DNA of 64,000 nucleotides, from contig JBNJEU010000004.1 of assembly GCA_051746205.1 (NCBI GenBank), positions 11,366 to 75,365 of the forward strand, in the 5' to 3' direction. Below the pieces are notes generated by a model that worked only from the letters and a program-made list of their open reading frames with translations, was not told the origin of the DNA and ran no database searches. The DNA is from Thiohalospira sp051746205 (GTDB lineage Bacteria > Pseudomonadota > Gammaproteobacteria > Thiohalospirales > Thiohalospiraceae). Shown piece by piece: positions 51,610 through 59,917 of this stretch. Made by a program: the position numbers and the translations under genes. Numbering within the stretch: the first letter of the stretch is position 1; every line of letters starts with the position of its first letter.

Positions 51610-51653
51610 GACGACCATCCCGGGCAGGTCAGGCCCGATCCGGGATGGTCGTC
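51610..51653. terminator. Perfect 14-bp stem-loop after the Smr gene
   Basis: GACGACCATCCCGG (51610-51623) pairs exactly with CCGGGATGGTCGTC (51640-51653) around a 16-base loop, 35 bases after the Smr stop. No T-tract follows (next bases are AGGTCGCC), so intrinsic termination is doubtful; it could block 3' exonucleases or be an operator ahead of the chemoreceptor promoter. Confidence 0.5.
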
Positions 51654-51663
51654 AGGTCGCCTC

Positions 51664-51693
51664 TTGTGCTGGAACCGGACCGTTCACTATCAT
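51664..51693 (+). promoter_or_regulatory. Candidate sigma-70 promoter for the chemoreceptor gene
   Basis: TTGTGC (51664-51669) and TATCAT (51688-51693) with 18-base spacing, about 80 bases before the chemoreceptor ATG. The -10 matches five of six positions and the -35 three of six. I do not see the sigma-28 flagellar consensus in this region. By-eye match. Confidence 0.3.
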
Positions 51694-51773
51694 GGAAAGC
51701 AGAATCATTCCGGTTTGTGGGAGCCCTTTCCACTGTAGCCTGACCCTGTCATCAAACATCAATAGAGGCCTTC

Positions 51774-53687
51774 ATGTTCAGCTCAGTAAAGATCGGGACT
51801 CGGATCCTGATCGGCATGGCCGCGACCCTGTTCGTGACTCTCGCCATCATCACCCCGACGATCCTCGGTCAGATCGGCTCCATTATCAGCGAAGCGGAAG
51901 ACCGTGAACTCCGCAGCCTGTACGACGCCGTGCGTTCACAGATCGCCACCCAGAGCGGCTTCGCGGAGGCAATGAGCGTGCTGGTCGCGGAACAGCCGGA
52001 AGTCCGAACCACCTTTGCCGAACGCGATCGCGAAGCCCTGGTCGACCAGTTCCACCCCGCCTACCAGCAGATCCATGACGAGCACGGCGTGGCCCAGTTC
52101 CAGTTCCACACCCCCCCTGCAACCTCCTTTCTGCGCCTCCACATGCTTGAGCGCCACGGCGACGATCTCGTCGATCGCCGGCCGACCATTGTCGAGACCA
52201 ACCGCCGCCAGGAGCCGGTGCGCGGACTTGACGGCGGAGTGGCCGGTATCGGCATCCGGGGCCTCAGCCCGATTTTCGATCTCGAGGGCACACACATCGG
52301 CTCGGTGGAGTTCGGTCTCAACCTCGCCCAGGACTTCGCCGACAGTTTCACCGAGGAGTTCGGTGCCAGTATGGCGCTCCACACGATGGAGCAGGACGAG
52401 ATCAACACACTGGCCACCAACATCCCCGGTGAATCGTTTGCTGACCCGGAGGCGGTGCGCGCTGCACTGGATGGTGAGCGCGTCCTGCGCCGCACCGAAC
52501 GCGGCGGCACCCAGTACGCCACCGTCGTCCGTGCCATCCCGGACTTCGCCGGAAACAACATCGCTGTAGTCGAGATCGCCATGGACCGCAATTTCTACGC
52601 CACGGCCATGAGCACAACCCGTAACAGCGTACTGTTCATTGGTCTCATCGCCCTCGCAGCGGGTCTGGTCATCGCCTGGTTCATCGGCCGGTCCATCGTT
52701 CACCCGATCAACCATACCGTTGACGCCATGGTCGAGATCGCCCAGGGCGAAGGCGACCTGACCAAGCGGCTGGACGAGAAGGGCAAGGACGAGATCGCCG
52801 AACTGGCTCACGCCTTCAACCTCTTCGCCCAGCGGGTCCAGGAAACGGTCAGCGAGGTCGGTTCTTCCACCGATCAGCTCGCCTCCGCGGCGGAGCAGAT
52901 GTCCACCATCACCGCCGAGACCAACCAGAACACTCAGCGACAGCGCGAGGAAACCGAGCAGGTGGTCACTGCCATGAACGAGATGACCGCCACCGTCCAG
53001 GAGGTTGCGCGCAACGCCGAAACCGCCGCCGAAGCCGCTCGCGAGGCCGATGCCAGTGCCCAGAACGGCTCCGGGGTGGTCGACCGCACCATCACCGGCA
53101 TCAAAAACCTCGCCTCCGAGGTGGACAATGCCGCCGAGACCATCAACCGGCTCGGTAGCGATGCCGAGAACATCGGCACCGTCCTCGACGTCATCCGCGA
53201 GATCGCCGACCAGACCAACCTGCTGGCCCTGAACGCCGCCATCGAGGCGGCCCGCGCCGGCGAATCGGGGCGTGGCTTCGCCGTGGTTGCCGACGAGGTC
53301 CGCACCCTCGCCAGCCGCACCCAGGACTCCACCCAGGAGATCCAGTCCATGATCGAGCGGCTGCAGACCGGTTCCCGCGAGGCGGTCGAGGCGATGGAGA
53401 GCAGCCGGACCCAGGCCCAGACCACCGTCGAGGAAGCCGGCAACGCCTCCGAGTCCCTCGGTTCCATCACCCAGTCGGTGAGCCGGATCAGCGAGATGAA
53501 CGACCAGATCGCCTCCGCCGCCGAGGAGCAGAGCTCCGTGGCCGACGAGATCAACCGCAACATCGTCAGTATCAACGAGATCTCGGAGCAGACCGCCGAG
53601 GGGGCCACCCAGACCGCCACCGCCGGCGATCAGCTGGCGCGCCTGGCCAATCAGCTCAAGAACCTCGTGGCGAAGTTCAAGTACTGA
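51774..53687 (+). CDS. Methyl-accepting chemotaxis protein with a Cache-type sensor
   Basis: A 637-residue chemoreceptor. A membrane helix (about 10-32) leads to a periplasmic Cache-type domain (about 40-280) with FHTPPATSFLRLHM and GIRGLSPIF, a pattern of the dCache_3-like group, then a second helix (about 284-302) and HAMP. The cytosolic signalling hairpin is intact (DQTNLLALNAAIEAARAGE). It ends in LVAKFKY with no CheR/CheB pentapeptide, so methylation would need help from other receptors. The ligand is unknown. No other che genes lie in the window. Confidence 0.93.
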   Translation: MFSSVKIGTRILIGMAATLFVTLAIITPTILGQIGSIISEAEDRELRSLYDAVRSQIATQSGFAEAMSVLVAEQPEVRTTFAERDREALVDQFHPAYQQIHDEHGVAQFQFHTPPATSFLRLHMLERHGDDLVDRRPTIVETNRRQEPVRGLDGGVAGIGIRGLSPIFDLEGTHIGSVEFGLNLAQDFADSFTEEFGASMALHTMEQDEINTLATNIPGESFADPEAVRAALDGERVLRRTERGGTQYATVVRAIPDFAGNNIAVVEIAMDRNFYATAMSTTRNSVLFIGLIALAAGLVIAWFIGRSIVHPINHTVDAMVEIAQGEGDLTKRLDEKGKDEIAELAHAFNLFAQRVQETVSEVGSSTDQLASAAEQMSTITAETNQNTQRQREETEQVVTAMNEMTATVQEVARNAETAAEAAREADASAQNGSGVVDRTITGIKNLASEVDNAAETINRLGSDAENIGTVLDVIREIADQTNLLALNAAIEAARAGESGRGFAVVADEVRTLASRTQDSTQEIQSMIERLQTGSREAVEAMESSRTQAQTTVEEAGNASESLGSITQSVSRISEMNDQIASAAEEQSSVADEINRNIVSINEISEQTAEGATQTATAGDQLARLANQLKNLVAKFKY

Positions 53688-53710
53688 CCCCCGGGCCGTT
53701 CCGGACTACG

Positions 53711-53769
53711 CTTGGGGACAGGCCACCCATCCGGCCGCCACGCGCGAACGCCGGTGCGTTGTCCCCGAG
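53711..53769. terminator. Inverted repeat after the chemoreceptor gene
   Basis: CTTGGGGACA (53711-53720) pairs with TGTCCCCGAG (53760-53769) with one G-T wobble around a 39-base loop, between the chemoreceptor stop and the dehydrogenase GTG. No T-tract follows. Possibly a weak terminator or processing site. Confidence 0.3.
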
Positions 53770-53788
53770 CCGGGACGGGAGAGACACC

Positions 53789-54964
53789 GTGAATCAGCCG
53801 AGCTGCCGTCCGTTCACCCGTCGCCATCGCGTCCTGACGGGAATCGCCCTGCTCCTCTTCGCCACCGCGCCGCTCCGGGCCGATGGCGAGGTGGTCCTCG
53901 AACGCATCGCCAGCGAGGAACACGACTTCCGCGTGGTCCGGCTCGCCGAGGGACTCGATCACCCCTGGGCCGTCGCCTTCCTGCCCGACGATCGCCGTCT
54001 CGTCAGCGAACGCCCGGGCCGTCTGCTACTGTTCGACGGCAACGAGCGCACCGAACTCGAGGGCCTGCCGCCGATCCACGCCCAGGGCCAGGGCGGCCTG
54101 CTCGATGTGGTCCCCCACCCCGAATTCGGTGAGAACGGCCTGATCTATTTCACTTACAGCAGCGGGGATCGGCGCGAGGCCACCGTCGCCCTGGGGCGCG
54201 CCCGCCTGGACGACGAGCGGCTGACCGATGTCGAGGAGCTGTTCGTCGCCGATGCGTGGGCCGGTTCGGGACGTCACTTCGGCTCGCGGCTCGCGTTCAT
54301 GCCGGACGGCACCCTGCTGATGACCGTCGGTGATCGCGGTGACGACGAATACGATCCTGACAGCCATCGCTCCCAGGATCGCGGCAACCATGTGGGCACC
54401 ACTCTTCGGCTGACCGCCGACGGCGACATTCCGGACGACAACCCCTTCGTGGACGAACCCGGTGTGGCTCCGGCCATCTATTCCTGGGGCCACCGCAACA
54501 GCCAGGGCATGGTGGTGGACGAGGACGGACGGGTCTGGCAAACGGAGCACGGCCCTCGGGGCGGCGACGAGTTCAACCGGGTCCGCCCGGGCCTCAATTA
54601 CGGCTGGCCGGTGGTCTCCCACGGGGTCCACTACCGGACCGGCAAACAGGTCGGCGAGGGGCGTACCGCGCCGGGCATGGAGCCGCCGCTGACGCACTGG
54701 ACCCCGAGTCCCGCACCGTCGGGCCTGGCCCGCCACACCGGTGAACCGTTCACGGGCTGGCGCGGTGACTTCTTCGCCGGCCATCTGGCCGGCGAAGCAC
54801 TGCGCCGGGTGGTGGTGGACGGCGCCGAGGTCGTCCACGAGGAGGTCCTGCTGGAGGGGCGTCTTGGACGCATCCGCGATGTTCGCGCGGGCCCCGACGG
54901 CTATCTGTATCTCCTCACCGACGCCGCCGACGGGGCCCTCTACCGGCTGGAACCCGTGGACTGA
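53789..54964 (+). CDS. PQQ-dependent aldose sugar dehydrogenase-like periplasmic protein
   Basis: A 391-residue secreted protein of the soluble aldose dehydrogenase (YliI/Asd) family, a six-bladed beta-propeller expected to bind PQQ and Ca2+. The GTG at 53789 (GGGAGAG upstream) opens a signal peptide (LTGIALLLFATAPLRADG). Family boxes include LDHPWAVAFLPD, QGQGGLLDVVPHPEFG, GSRLAFMPDGTLLMTVGDRG, SWGHRNSQG and TEHGPRGGDEFN, with the expected histidines. No PQQ synthesis genes are in the window. The gene ends 6 bases from the convergent lipoprotein gene. Confidence 0.88.
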   Translation: MNQPSCRPFTRRHRVLTGIALLLFATAPLRADGEVVLERIASEEHDFRVVRLAEGLDHPWAVAFLPDDRRLVSERPGRLLLFDGNERTELEGLPPIHAQGQGGLLDVVPHPEFGENGLIYFTYSSGDRREATVALGRARLDDERLTDVEELFVADAWAGSGRHFGSRLAFMPDGTLLMTVGDRGDDEYDPDSHRSQDRGNHVGTTLRLTADGDIPDDNPFVDEPGVAPAIYSWGHRNSQGMVVDEDGRVWQTEHGPRGGDEFNRVRPGLNYGWPVVSHGVHYRTGKQVGEGRTAPGMEPPLTHWTPSPAPSGLARHTGEPFTGWRGDFFAGHLAGEALRRVVVDGAEVVHEEVLLEGRLGRIRDVRAGPDGYLYLLTDAADGALYRLEPVD

Positions 54965-54970
54965 GCCGGT

Positions 54971-56062
54971 TCACTCGTCGCAAAGTTCGGCGATGGCCGC
55001 CGCACGGTCGATGGCCCGCCCCGAGGGGAGCTTGCCGCCGGTGTCGGTGATGAAGGCCCGGATGTCGTTCAGGACCGCCGGCGCGCCGGTATACCGGGTC
55101 AGCATGTGGTACCCCTCCGGATAATAGGCCGCTCGCCAGTTGCCGTCGACGGGCAGACGCCGGAACATGGCGCAGGCCGCGTCGGCCGGGATGATCTCGT
55201 CCGCCCCGCCGTACTGGATCAGGGTCGGCGGCCCCCGAAGCTTCGGCAGGGCGAGAAGCCCCCGGTCCATGAGATCGCTGATCCCGGCGATGGCGTCCAC
55301 CCGGGTATCGCGTATCCAGAGCGGGTCGCGGGCGAGTTGGCGCGCCACGGCCGGATCATCGGTGGGCTCGATGCCCAGACCGTCGCCGGTAAAGCTCATC
55401 CACGGCGCCACCCGCTCCCCGACCCACAGGGCGACGCGCTGGTACCACGGCATGGTCGCGCGTCCCCAGAAAGCGGGCCCCACCAGCAAGGCGCCATCCA
55501 CCGGCAGGTCCGGATCCCGCTCCACGGCCAGGGCGGTGACGGCACCACCCATGCTGAGGCCCATCATGTAGATCGGCGTCTCGGGATAGCGCTGGCGAAG
55601 CTCATCGGCGATCCAGAGGGCGTCGGCCACGAGGCGATCGGTACCGACCCAGTGACCACGCTGTCGACTGGCGCCGAAACCACGCTGGTCCCAGGCGTAG
55701 ACGGCAATGTCGTCGGGGGCCAGAGCTGTCGCTGTGGCCGCAAAGGCACCGGCATGGTCGTTGAAGCCGTGCAGACCCAGGATGACCGCCTCGGGCGACT
55801 CGCCGGCCTCCGGGGCCGGTCCCCAGCGGCGCAGCGGCAACGGCGTCCCGTCGGGCATGACCACCTGATGGGGCGCGGGACCGAATTCCGTCGCGGTCGC
55901 CGCCGGAAGCGGCGCCGCATCCACCATCGCTTCGGTATCCAGGGCGAACCCGCGTTCGACCATCGGTGGACCGACGCGGGGCACTGTCTCGCCGCTGCCC
56001 GCGCAGCCCGCCAGGAACAGGGCCAGAAGCCCCGCCGGAAGCCGCATCAGCCCCTTCGACAT
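54971..56062 (-). CDS. Lipoprotein alpha/beta hydrolase, monoacylglycerol-lipase-like
   Basis: A 363-residue predicted lipoprotein (lipobox LFLAGC after MSKGLMRLPAGLLA) carrying a serine hydrolase of the lysophospholipase/monoglyceride lipase group. The oxyanion segment is LGLHGFNDHAGAF, the nucleophile elbow GLSMGG, and the later acid and histidine lie in QYGGADEIIP and PEGYHML. Attachment to a membrane by lipidation would put it near lipid substrates. It is downstream of truD (22-base gap) on the same strand. Substrate inferred only. Confidence 0.85.
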   Translation of the reverse strand: MSKGLMRLPAGLLALFLAGCAGSGETVPRVGPPMVERGFALDTEAMVDAAPLPAATATEFGPAPHQVVMPDGTPLPLRRWGPAPEAGESPEAVILGLHGFNDHAGAFAATATALAPDDIAVYAWDQRGFGASRQRGHWVGTDRLVADALWIADELRQRYPETPIYMMGLSMGGAVTALAVERDPDLPVDGALLVGPAFWGRATMPWYQRVALWVGERVAPWMSFTGDGLGIEPTDDPAVARQLARDPLWIRDTRVDAIAGISDLMDRGLLALPKLRGPPTLIQYGGADEIIPADAACAMFRRLPVDGNWRAAYYPEGYHMLTRYTGAPAVLNDIRAFITDTGGKLPSGRAIDRAAAIAELCDE

Positions 56063-56084
56063 GCGCCGTTCTCCCCGGCTCCTT

Positions 56085-57104
56085 TCAAGCCTGTGCGTCA
56101 CCGACATCGGCCAGCTCCCGCACCACGGCGGTGGCGAAGGTCCCGCGCGGGAGTTCGAACGCGAGCCGCAGGTCACTCCCCTCCCTGCGCCACTCGAAAC
56201 GTGCCGGGAAGAGCCGCAGGCTCCTCCGCTCCAATCGCAGGCCGGCCCGCTCCAGGCCGGTCCGAAGTTCCGCTTCGTCGGCCAGCCGATCCATCTCGCC
56301 GGGCGCCAGTGGCCCCTCGCCCCGCCCCCAGAGCGGGCCCGACGGGTGGACGTCCCCGCGGGCCAGGCGCTCCTCGATGGTGGCGTCCACCGCCTCCGGA
56401 GTAAAAAAGCTGGCGCTGCCATCCAGGATCAACGGCTCGCCGGGGCACACCCGCTGCCAGCTGCCCTCGGTCACGCGCGCGGCCAGGACCCGGTTGAAGA
56501 GATGGGAGCGGGCCGCCGACAGCAGCAGATCCTTCGGACCCCTGCGCCGCCCACCGGCGAACCAGGCGCGGGCCTGTTCCAGGTTGCCGCCGTCGCGGCC
56601 GAAGCGCTGGGGACCGAAGTAATTGGGGACTCCATCAGCGGCCACTCGCTCCAGACGCTGGTCCAGGGCCGCGCCGTCGCCATCGACATCGCGCAAGCGC
56701 AGACGGAACCGATTGCCGTGGTGGCTGCCCCGACGCAGCTTGCGCCGATGGCGGGCCACGCGCAGCGGGACGGCGCCCTCCGGCATCCCGTCGGCCCAAT
56801 CGGGCTCCGCCCGGCCGGCCAGGTCCACGGAGAACCACTGTCGGGTCACGGCGTGGCGGTCCTTGCGACCACTGTAGCTCACCTGCCGCGCGTCGACGCC
56901 GGCCACCCGGGCCAGCGCCGCGGCCACCGCATCGCTGTTCAGGCCGCGCTTCTCCACCCACACCAGGGCGTGCTGGCCCTCGCCATCGGGTTCGAAGCCG
57001 AGGTTCTCCTCGACCTCGAAGTCCTCCGGCTCGCGGCGCAATTCGGCGCGCACCGGCGGCTCGCCGTGGGCGCGAGGACCCAGCAGTTCGTACGAGCCCG
57101 TCAC
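56085..57104 (-). CDS. truD: tRNA pseudouridine(13) synthase TruD
   Basis: Modifies U13 of tRNA-Glu. The 339-residue protein has the TruD catalytic segment YSGRKDRHAVTRQWFSVDL with the essential aspartate, HGNRFRLRLRDVDG, NYFGPQRFGRDGGNLEQA and the C-terminal catalytic lobe. Its start overlaps the ispF stop by 4 bases. The ispD-ispF-truD order is the usual gammaproteobacterial one. Confidence 0.95.
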   Translation of the reverse strand: MTGSYELLGPRAHGEPPVRAELRREPEDFEVEENLGFEPDGEGQHALVWVEKRGLNSDAVAAALARVAGVDARQVSYSGRKDRHAVTRQWFSVDLAGRAEPDWADGMPEGAVPLRVARHRRKLRRGSHHGNRFRLRLRDVDGDGAALDQRLERVAADGVPNYFGPQRFGRDGGNLEQARAWFAGGRRRGPKDLLLSAARSHLFNRVLAARVTEGSWQRVCPGEPLILDGSASFFTPEAVDATIEERLARGDVHPSGPLWGRGEGPLAPGEMDRLADEAELRTGLERAGLRLERRSLRLFPARFEWRREGSDLRLAFELPRGTFATAVVRELADVGDAQA

Positions 57105-57577
57105 GAGGTGGCCCGGAGCAGGGTCACCGCGTGGCAGGCGATCCCCTCGCCGCGCCCCACATAGCCGAGGCGTTCGGTGGTGGTGGCCTTGACGTTAACG
57201 GCCCCGGTCGCCAGCCCGAGATCGGCGGCGATGTTGGCGGCCATGGCGACGACATGCGGCCCCAGCTTCGGCGCCTGGGCGACCACCGTGAGGTCCACGT
57301 TCAGTGGCGCCCAGCCGGCTCCGGCGACTTCATCGCGCACCCGACGCAGGAGTTCACGGCTGTCGGCGCCCGCCCATTGCGGGTCGCTGTCGGGGAAGTG
57401 GCGGCCGATATCCCCCAGGGCGGCGGCCCCCAGCAAGGCGTCGCAGAGGGCGTGGAGGACGACATCCCCATCGGAGTGAGCCACCAGACCGTGGTCGTGG
57501 GGGATGGTTTCGCCCCCCAGGACCACGGTGTCACCGCTTCCGAAACGGTGAACGTCGAAACCGTGGCCGATGCGCAT
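57101..57577 (-). CDS. ispF: 2-C-methyl-D-erythritol 2,4-cyclodiphosphate synthase
   Basis: MEP-pathway enzyme forming the cyclic diphosphate precursor of isoprenoids. From the ATG at 57577 (GGAG 7 bases upstream) the protein is 158 aa, with the metal-binding GHGFDVHRF, AHSDGDVVLHALCDALLGAAALGDIG and FPDSDP. The track-extended start at 57580 would be TTG. It overlaps ispD by 47 bases, longer than most such overlaps but in frame with the known ispD-ispF coupling. Confidence 0.96.
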   Translation of the reverse strand: MRIGHGFDVHRFGSGDTVVLGGETIPHDHGLVAHSDGDVVLHALCDALLGAAALGDIGRHFPDSDPQWAGADSRELLRRVRDEVAGAGWAPLNVDLTVVAQAPKLGPHVVAMAANIAADLGLATGAVNVKATTTERLGYVGRGEGIACHAVTLLRATS

Positions 57578-58295
57578 CAATCGTCTCCTTCGCCTGCTGG
57601 GCGAGATAATCGGCCGCGGTGAACAGGTCCGCAGGCCGGGTGATCTTCAGGTTGTCGGCGGCGCCCTCGACCATGCGCGGCCGATGGCCCGCCCACTCAA
57701 CCGCCGAGGCCTCGTCGGTAATGGCCACCCCGGCGGCCAGAGCCCCGCGCAGCGCCTCGCGCAGCAGACCCAGACGGAACATCTGCGGTGTCAGGGCGCG
57801 CCAGAGGCCGCTGCGATCCACGGTGGCCTCGACCCGCCCATCCGCGTCGGCGCGCTTGATGGTGTCGTGGATCGGCAAACCGAGCAGCCCGCCCACCGGG
57901 TCGCCATCCAGCTCGCCGATCAGGGTAGCCACATCGGCCGGGCGCAGGCAGGGGCGTGCGGCATCGTGGACCAACACCCAGTCCTCGGCAGCGGCCTCGT
58001 CGGCCAGCGCGTCCAGGGCGGCGAGTACCGAATCGGCGCGCTCGGCACCGCCCACCGTGGTCCGCAACGGGACCGGCAGGTCCAGGGAGAGGCGGGCAAA
58101 ACTGGCGTCATCAGGGCCGAGGGCGACCACGATCCCGGACAATCCCGGATGGCCGGACAGACGTTCCAGGGTATGCACGAGCACCGGGCGGCCCACCAGA
58201 TCCAGATACTGTTTCGGCCGTTCGGCCCCCATGCGTCGACCACTTCCGGCGGCCGGGACCACCACCCAGTAGCGTGGTTCCGCGGCGTCAGTCAT
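57531..58295 (-). CDS. ispD: 2-C-methyl-D-erythritol 4-phosphate cytidylyltransferase
   Basis: Transfers CMP to MEP. The 254-residue protein has the CTP-binding PAAGSGRRMGAERPKQYL, then VHDAARPCL and LPIHDTIKRAD, and the C-terminal MFRLGLLREAL. It overlaps ftsB by 8 bases and ispF by 47. The C-terminal tail (about 15 basic residues after KETIDAH) is longer than in E. coli IspD and lies entirely in the overlap with ispF. Confidence 0.96.
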   Translation of the reverse strand: MTDAAEPRYWVVVPAAGSGRRMGAERPKQYLDLVGRPVLVHTLERLSGHPGLSGIVVALGPDDASFARLSLDLPVPLRTTVGGAERADSVLAALDALADEAAAEDWVLVHDAARPCLRPADVATLIGELDGDPVGGLLGLPIHDTIKRADADGRVEATVDRSGLWRALTPQMFRLGLLREALRGALAAGVAITDEASAVEWAGHRPRMVEGAADNLKITRPADLFTAADYLAQQAKETIDAHRPRFRRSPFRKR

Positions 58296-58566
58296 CGTCG
58301 TCCACGACCAGAAAGAAGGTCTCGTCCTCGTGGATCATGCCCAGTTCGCTGCGCGCCCGCTCTTCGATGGCGTCCAGCCCGCGCCGCAGATCCTCCACCT
58401 CGGCCGCCAGAGCGCGATTGCGCTCGGCCAGCTCCCGGTTCTCGGCACGCTGCTCCTCGACGGCTCGCTCCAGGCGCCAGACCTCCGGCAGACCGCCCTC
58501 CCCCGACCAGAGCTGGAACTGCAGGGCCAGAGTCAGGACCGCCAGGAGGACCAGCAACCAGCGCAT
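58288..58566 (-). CDS. ftsB: Cell division protein FtsB
   Basis: Small bitopic divisome protein that forms a complex with FtsL and FtsQ. The 92-residue product has an N-terminal membrane helix (MRWLLVLLAVLTLALQFQLW), then a coiled coil (VEEQRAENRELAERNRALAAEVEDL in overlapping segments) and the conserved ARSELGMIHEDETFF. It lies between eno and ispD, the conserved position. Confidence 0.94.
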   Translation of the reverse strand: MRWLLVLLAVLTLALQFQLWSGEGGLPEVWRLERAVEEQRAENRELAERNRALAAEVEDLRRGLDAIEERARSELGMIHEDETFFLVVDDDD

Positions 58567-58575
58567 GAAAGAGGT

Positions 58576-59877
58576 TCAGCCTCCGGCCCGGGGGTAGACA
58601 TCGGAACCGGGATAGCGCCCCGCCGCACCGAGGGCCTCCTCGATGCGTATCAGCCGGTTGTACTTGGCCACTCGGTCGGAGCGCGACAACGAACCGGTCT
58701 TGATCTGGCCGCAGCCGGTGGCCACGGCCAGATCGGCGATGGTGGTGTCCTCGGTCTCCCCCGAACGGTGCGAAACCACGGCGGTATAACCCGCCTCGCG
58801 CGCCATGGCGATGGCCTCCAGCGTCTCGGTCAGGGTCCCGATCTGGTTGACCTTGATGAGAATGGAGTTGGCCACGCCGCGATCGATGCCCTCCCGGAGG
58901 ATGGCGGTATTGGTCACGAAGAGGTCGTCGCCCACCAGCTGGACGCGATTGCCGAGGCGGCGGGTCAGCTCTTCCCAGCCTTCCCAGTCCCCCTCGTCCA
59001 GGCCGTCCTCGATGGTGACGATGGGGTACTGACGCACCCAGCCTTCCAGGTAGTCGATCATGCCGCCGGCGTCGAGACTGCGCTTCTCGGAGGCCAGTTC
59101 ATAGCGACCGTTGCTGTAGAACTCGGAACTGGCGGTATCCAGACCCAGGGCGATGTCGTCTCCGGGACGGTAGCCGGCGTTGCTGATGGCCTCGAGGATC
59201 ACCTCGATGGCCGCCTCGTTGGACGGCAGATCGGGGGCGAAGCCGCCCTCGTCACCAACCCCGGTGCTCAGACCGCGTTTGTTGAGGACCTTCTTCAATG
59301 CGTGAAAGGTCTCGGCCCCGAAGCGCACCGCTTCGGCGATGCTGCTGGCGCCCACCGGCACGATCATGAACTCCTGCAGGTCCACGGAGTTATCGGCGTG
59401 AGAGCCGCCGTTGACGATGTTCATCATCGGCACCGGCATCACCGAAGGCGCGGTGGCCCCCGCCAGATAGGCGTACAGCGGCTTGCCGGCGGCGTCGGCG
59501 GCGGCATGGGCGGCGGCCATGGAAACGGCGAGCAGGGCGTTGGCACCGAGGTTACCCTTGTTGTCGGTCCCGTCGAGTTCCAGCAGGCGTCGGTCCAGAC
59601 CACCCTGATCGGCGGCGTCGAACCCCTTCAGCGCGTCGGCAATGGGACCGTTGACGTTGGCCACCGCCCGGCGAACGCCCTTGCCGAGGTAGCGTCCGGC
59701 CTCGTCGTCACGGAGTTCCAGGGCCTCGCGCTGGCCGGTGGAGGCCCCGGAAGGGACTGCGGCGGTGCCGAAGCCGCCCCCGGCGAGCTGGACATCGGCC
59801 TCCACGGTGGGGTTCCCGCGCGAATCGAGGATCTCGCGGGCGTGGATCCGGCTGATGGCGGTCTGCAGTTCGCTCAT
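58576..59877 (-). CDS. eno: Enolase
   Basis: Glycolytic enzyme converting 2-phosphoglycerate to phosphoenolpyruvate and part of the degradosome in relatives. The 433-residue protein has GNPTVEADVQ, the PSGASTG loop, the metal-ligand acids in VTIEDGLDEGDWEGW and GDDLFVTN, the catalytic lysine in SILIKVNQIGT, and SHRSGETEDTTIADL. It follows pyrG by 40 bases; kdsA, often located between them, is absent. Confidence 0.97.
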   Translation of the reverse strand: MSELQTAISRIHAREILDSRGNPTVEADVQLAGGGFGTAAVPSGASTGQREALELRDDEAGRYLGKGVRRAVANVNGPIADALKGFDAADQGGLDRRLLELDGTDNKGNLGANALLAVSMAAAHAAADAAGKPLYAYLAGATAPSVMPVPMMNIVNGGSHADNSVDLQEFMIVPVGASSIAEAVRFGAETFHALKKVLNKRGLSTGVGDEGGFAPDLPSNEAAIEVILEAISNAGYRPGDDIALGLDTASSEFYSNGRYELASEKRSLDAGGMIDYLEGWVRQYPIVTIEDGLDEGDWEGWEELTRRLGNRVQLVGDDLFVTNTAILREGIDRGVANSILIKVNQIGTLTETLEAIAMAREAGYTAVVSHRSGETEDTTIADLAVATGCGQIKTGSLSRSDRVAKYNRLIRIEEALGAAGRYPGSDVYPRAGG

Positions 59878-59917
59878 GGATGTGCGCTCCCTTGTGTTCC
59901 TGTCGTCATTGGTTCGG

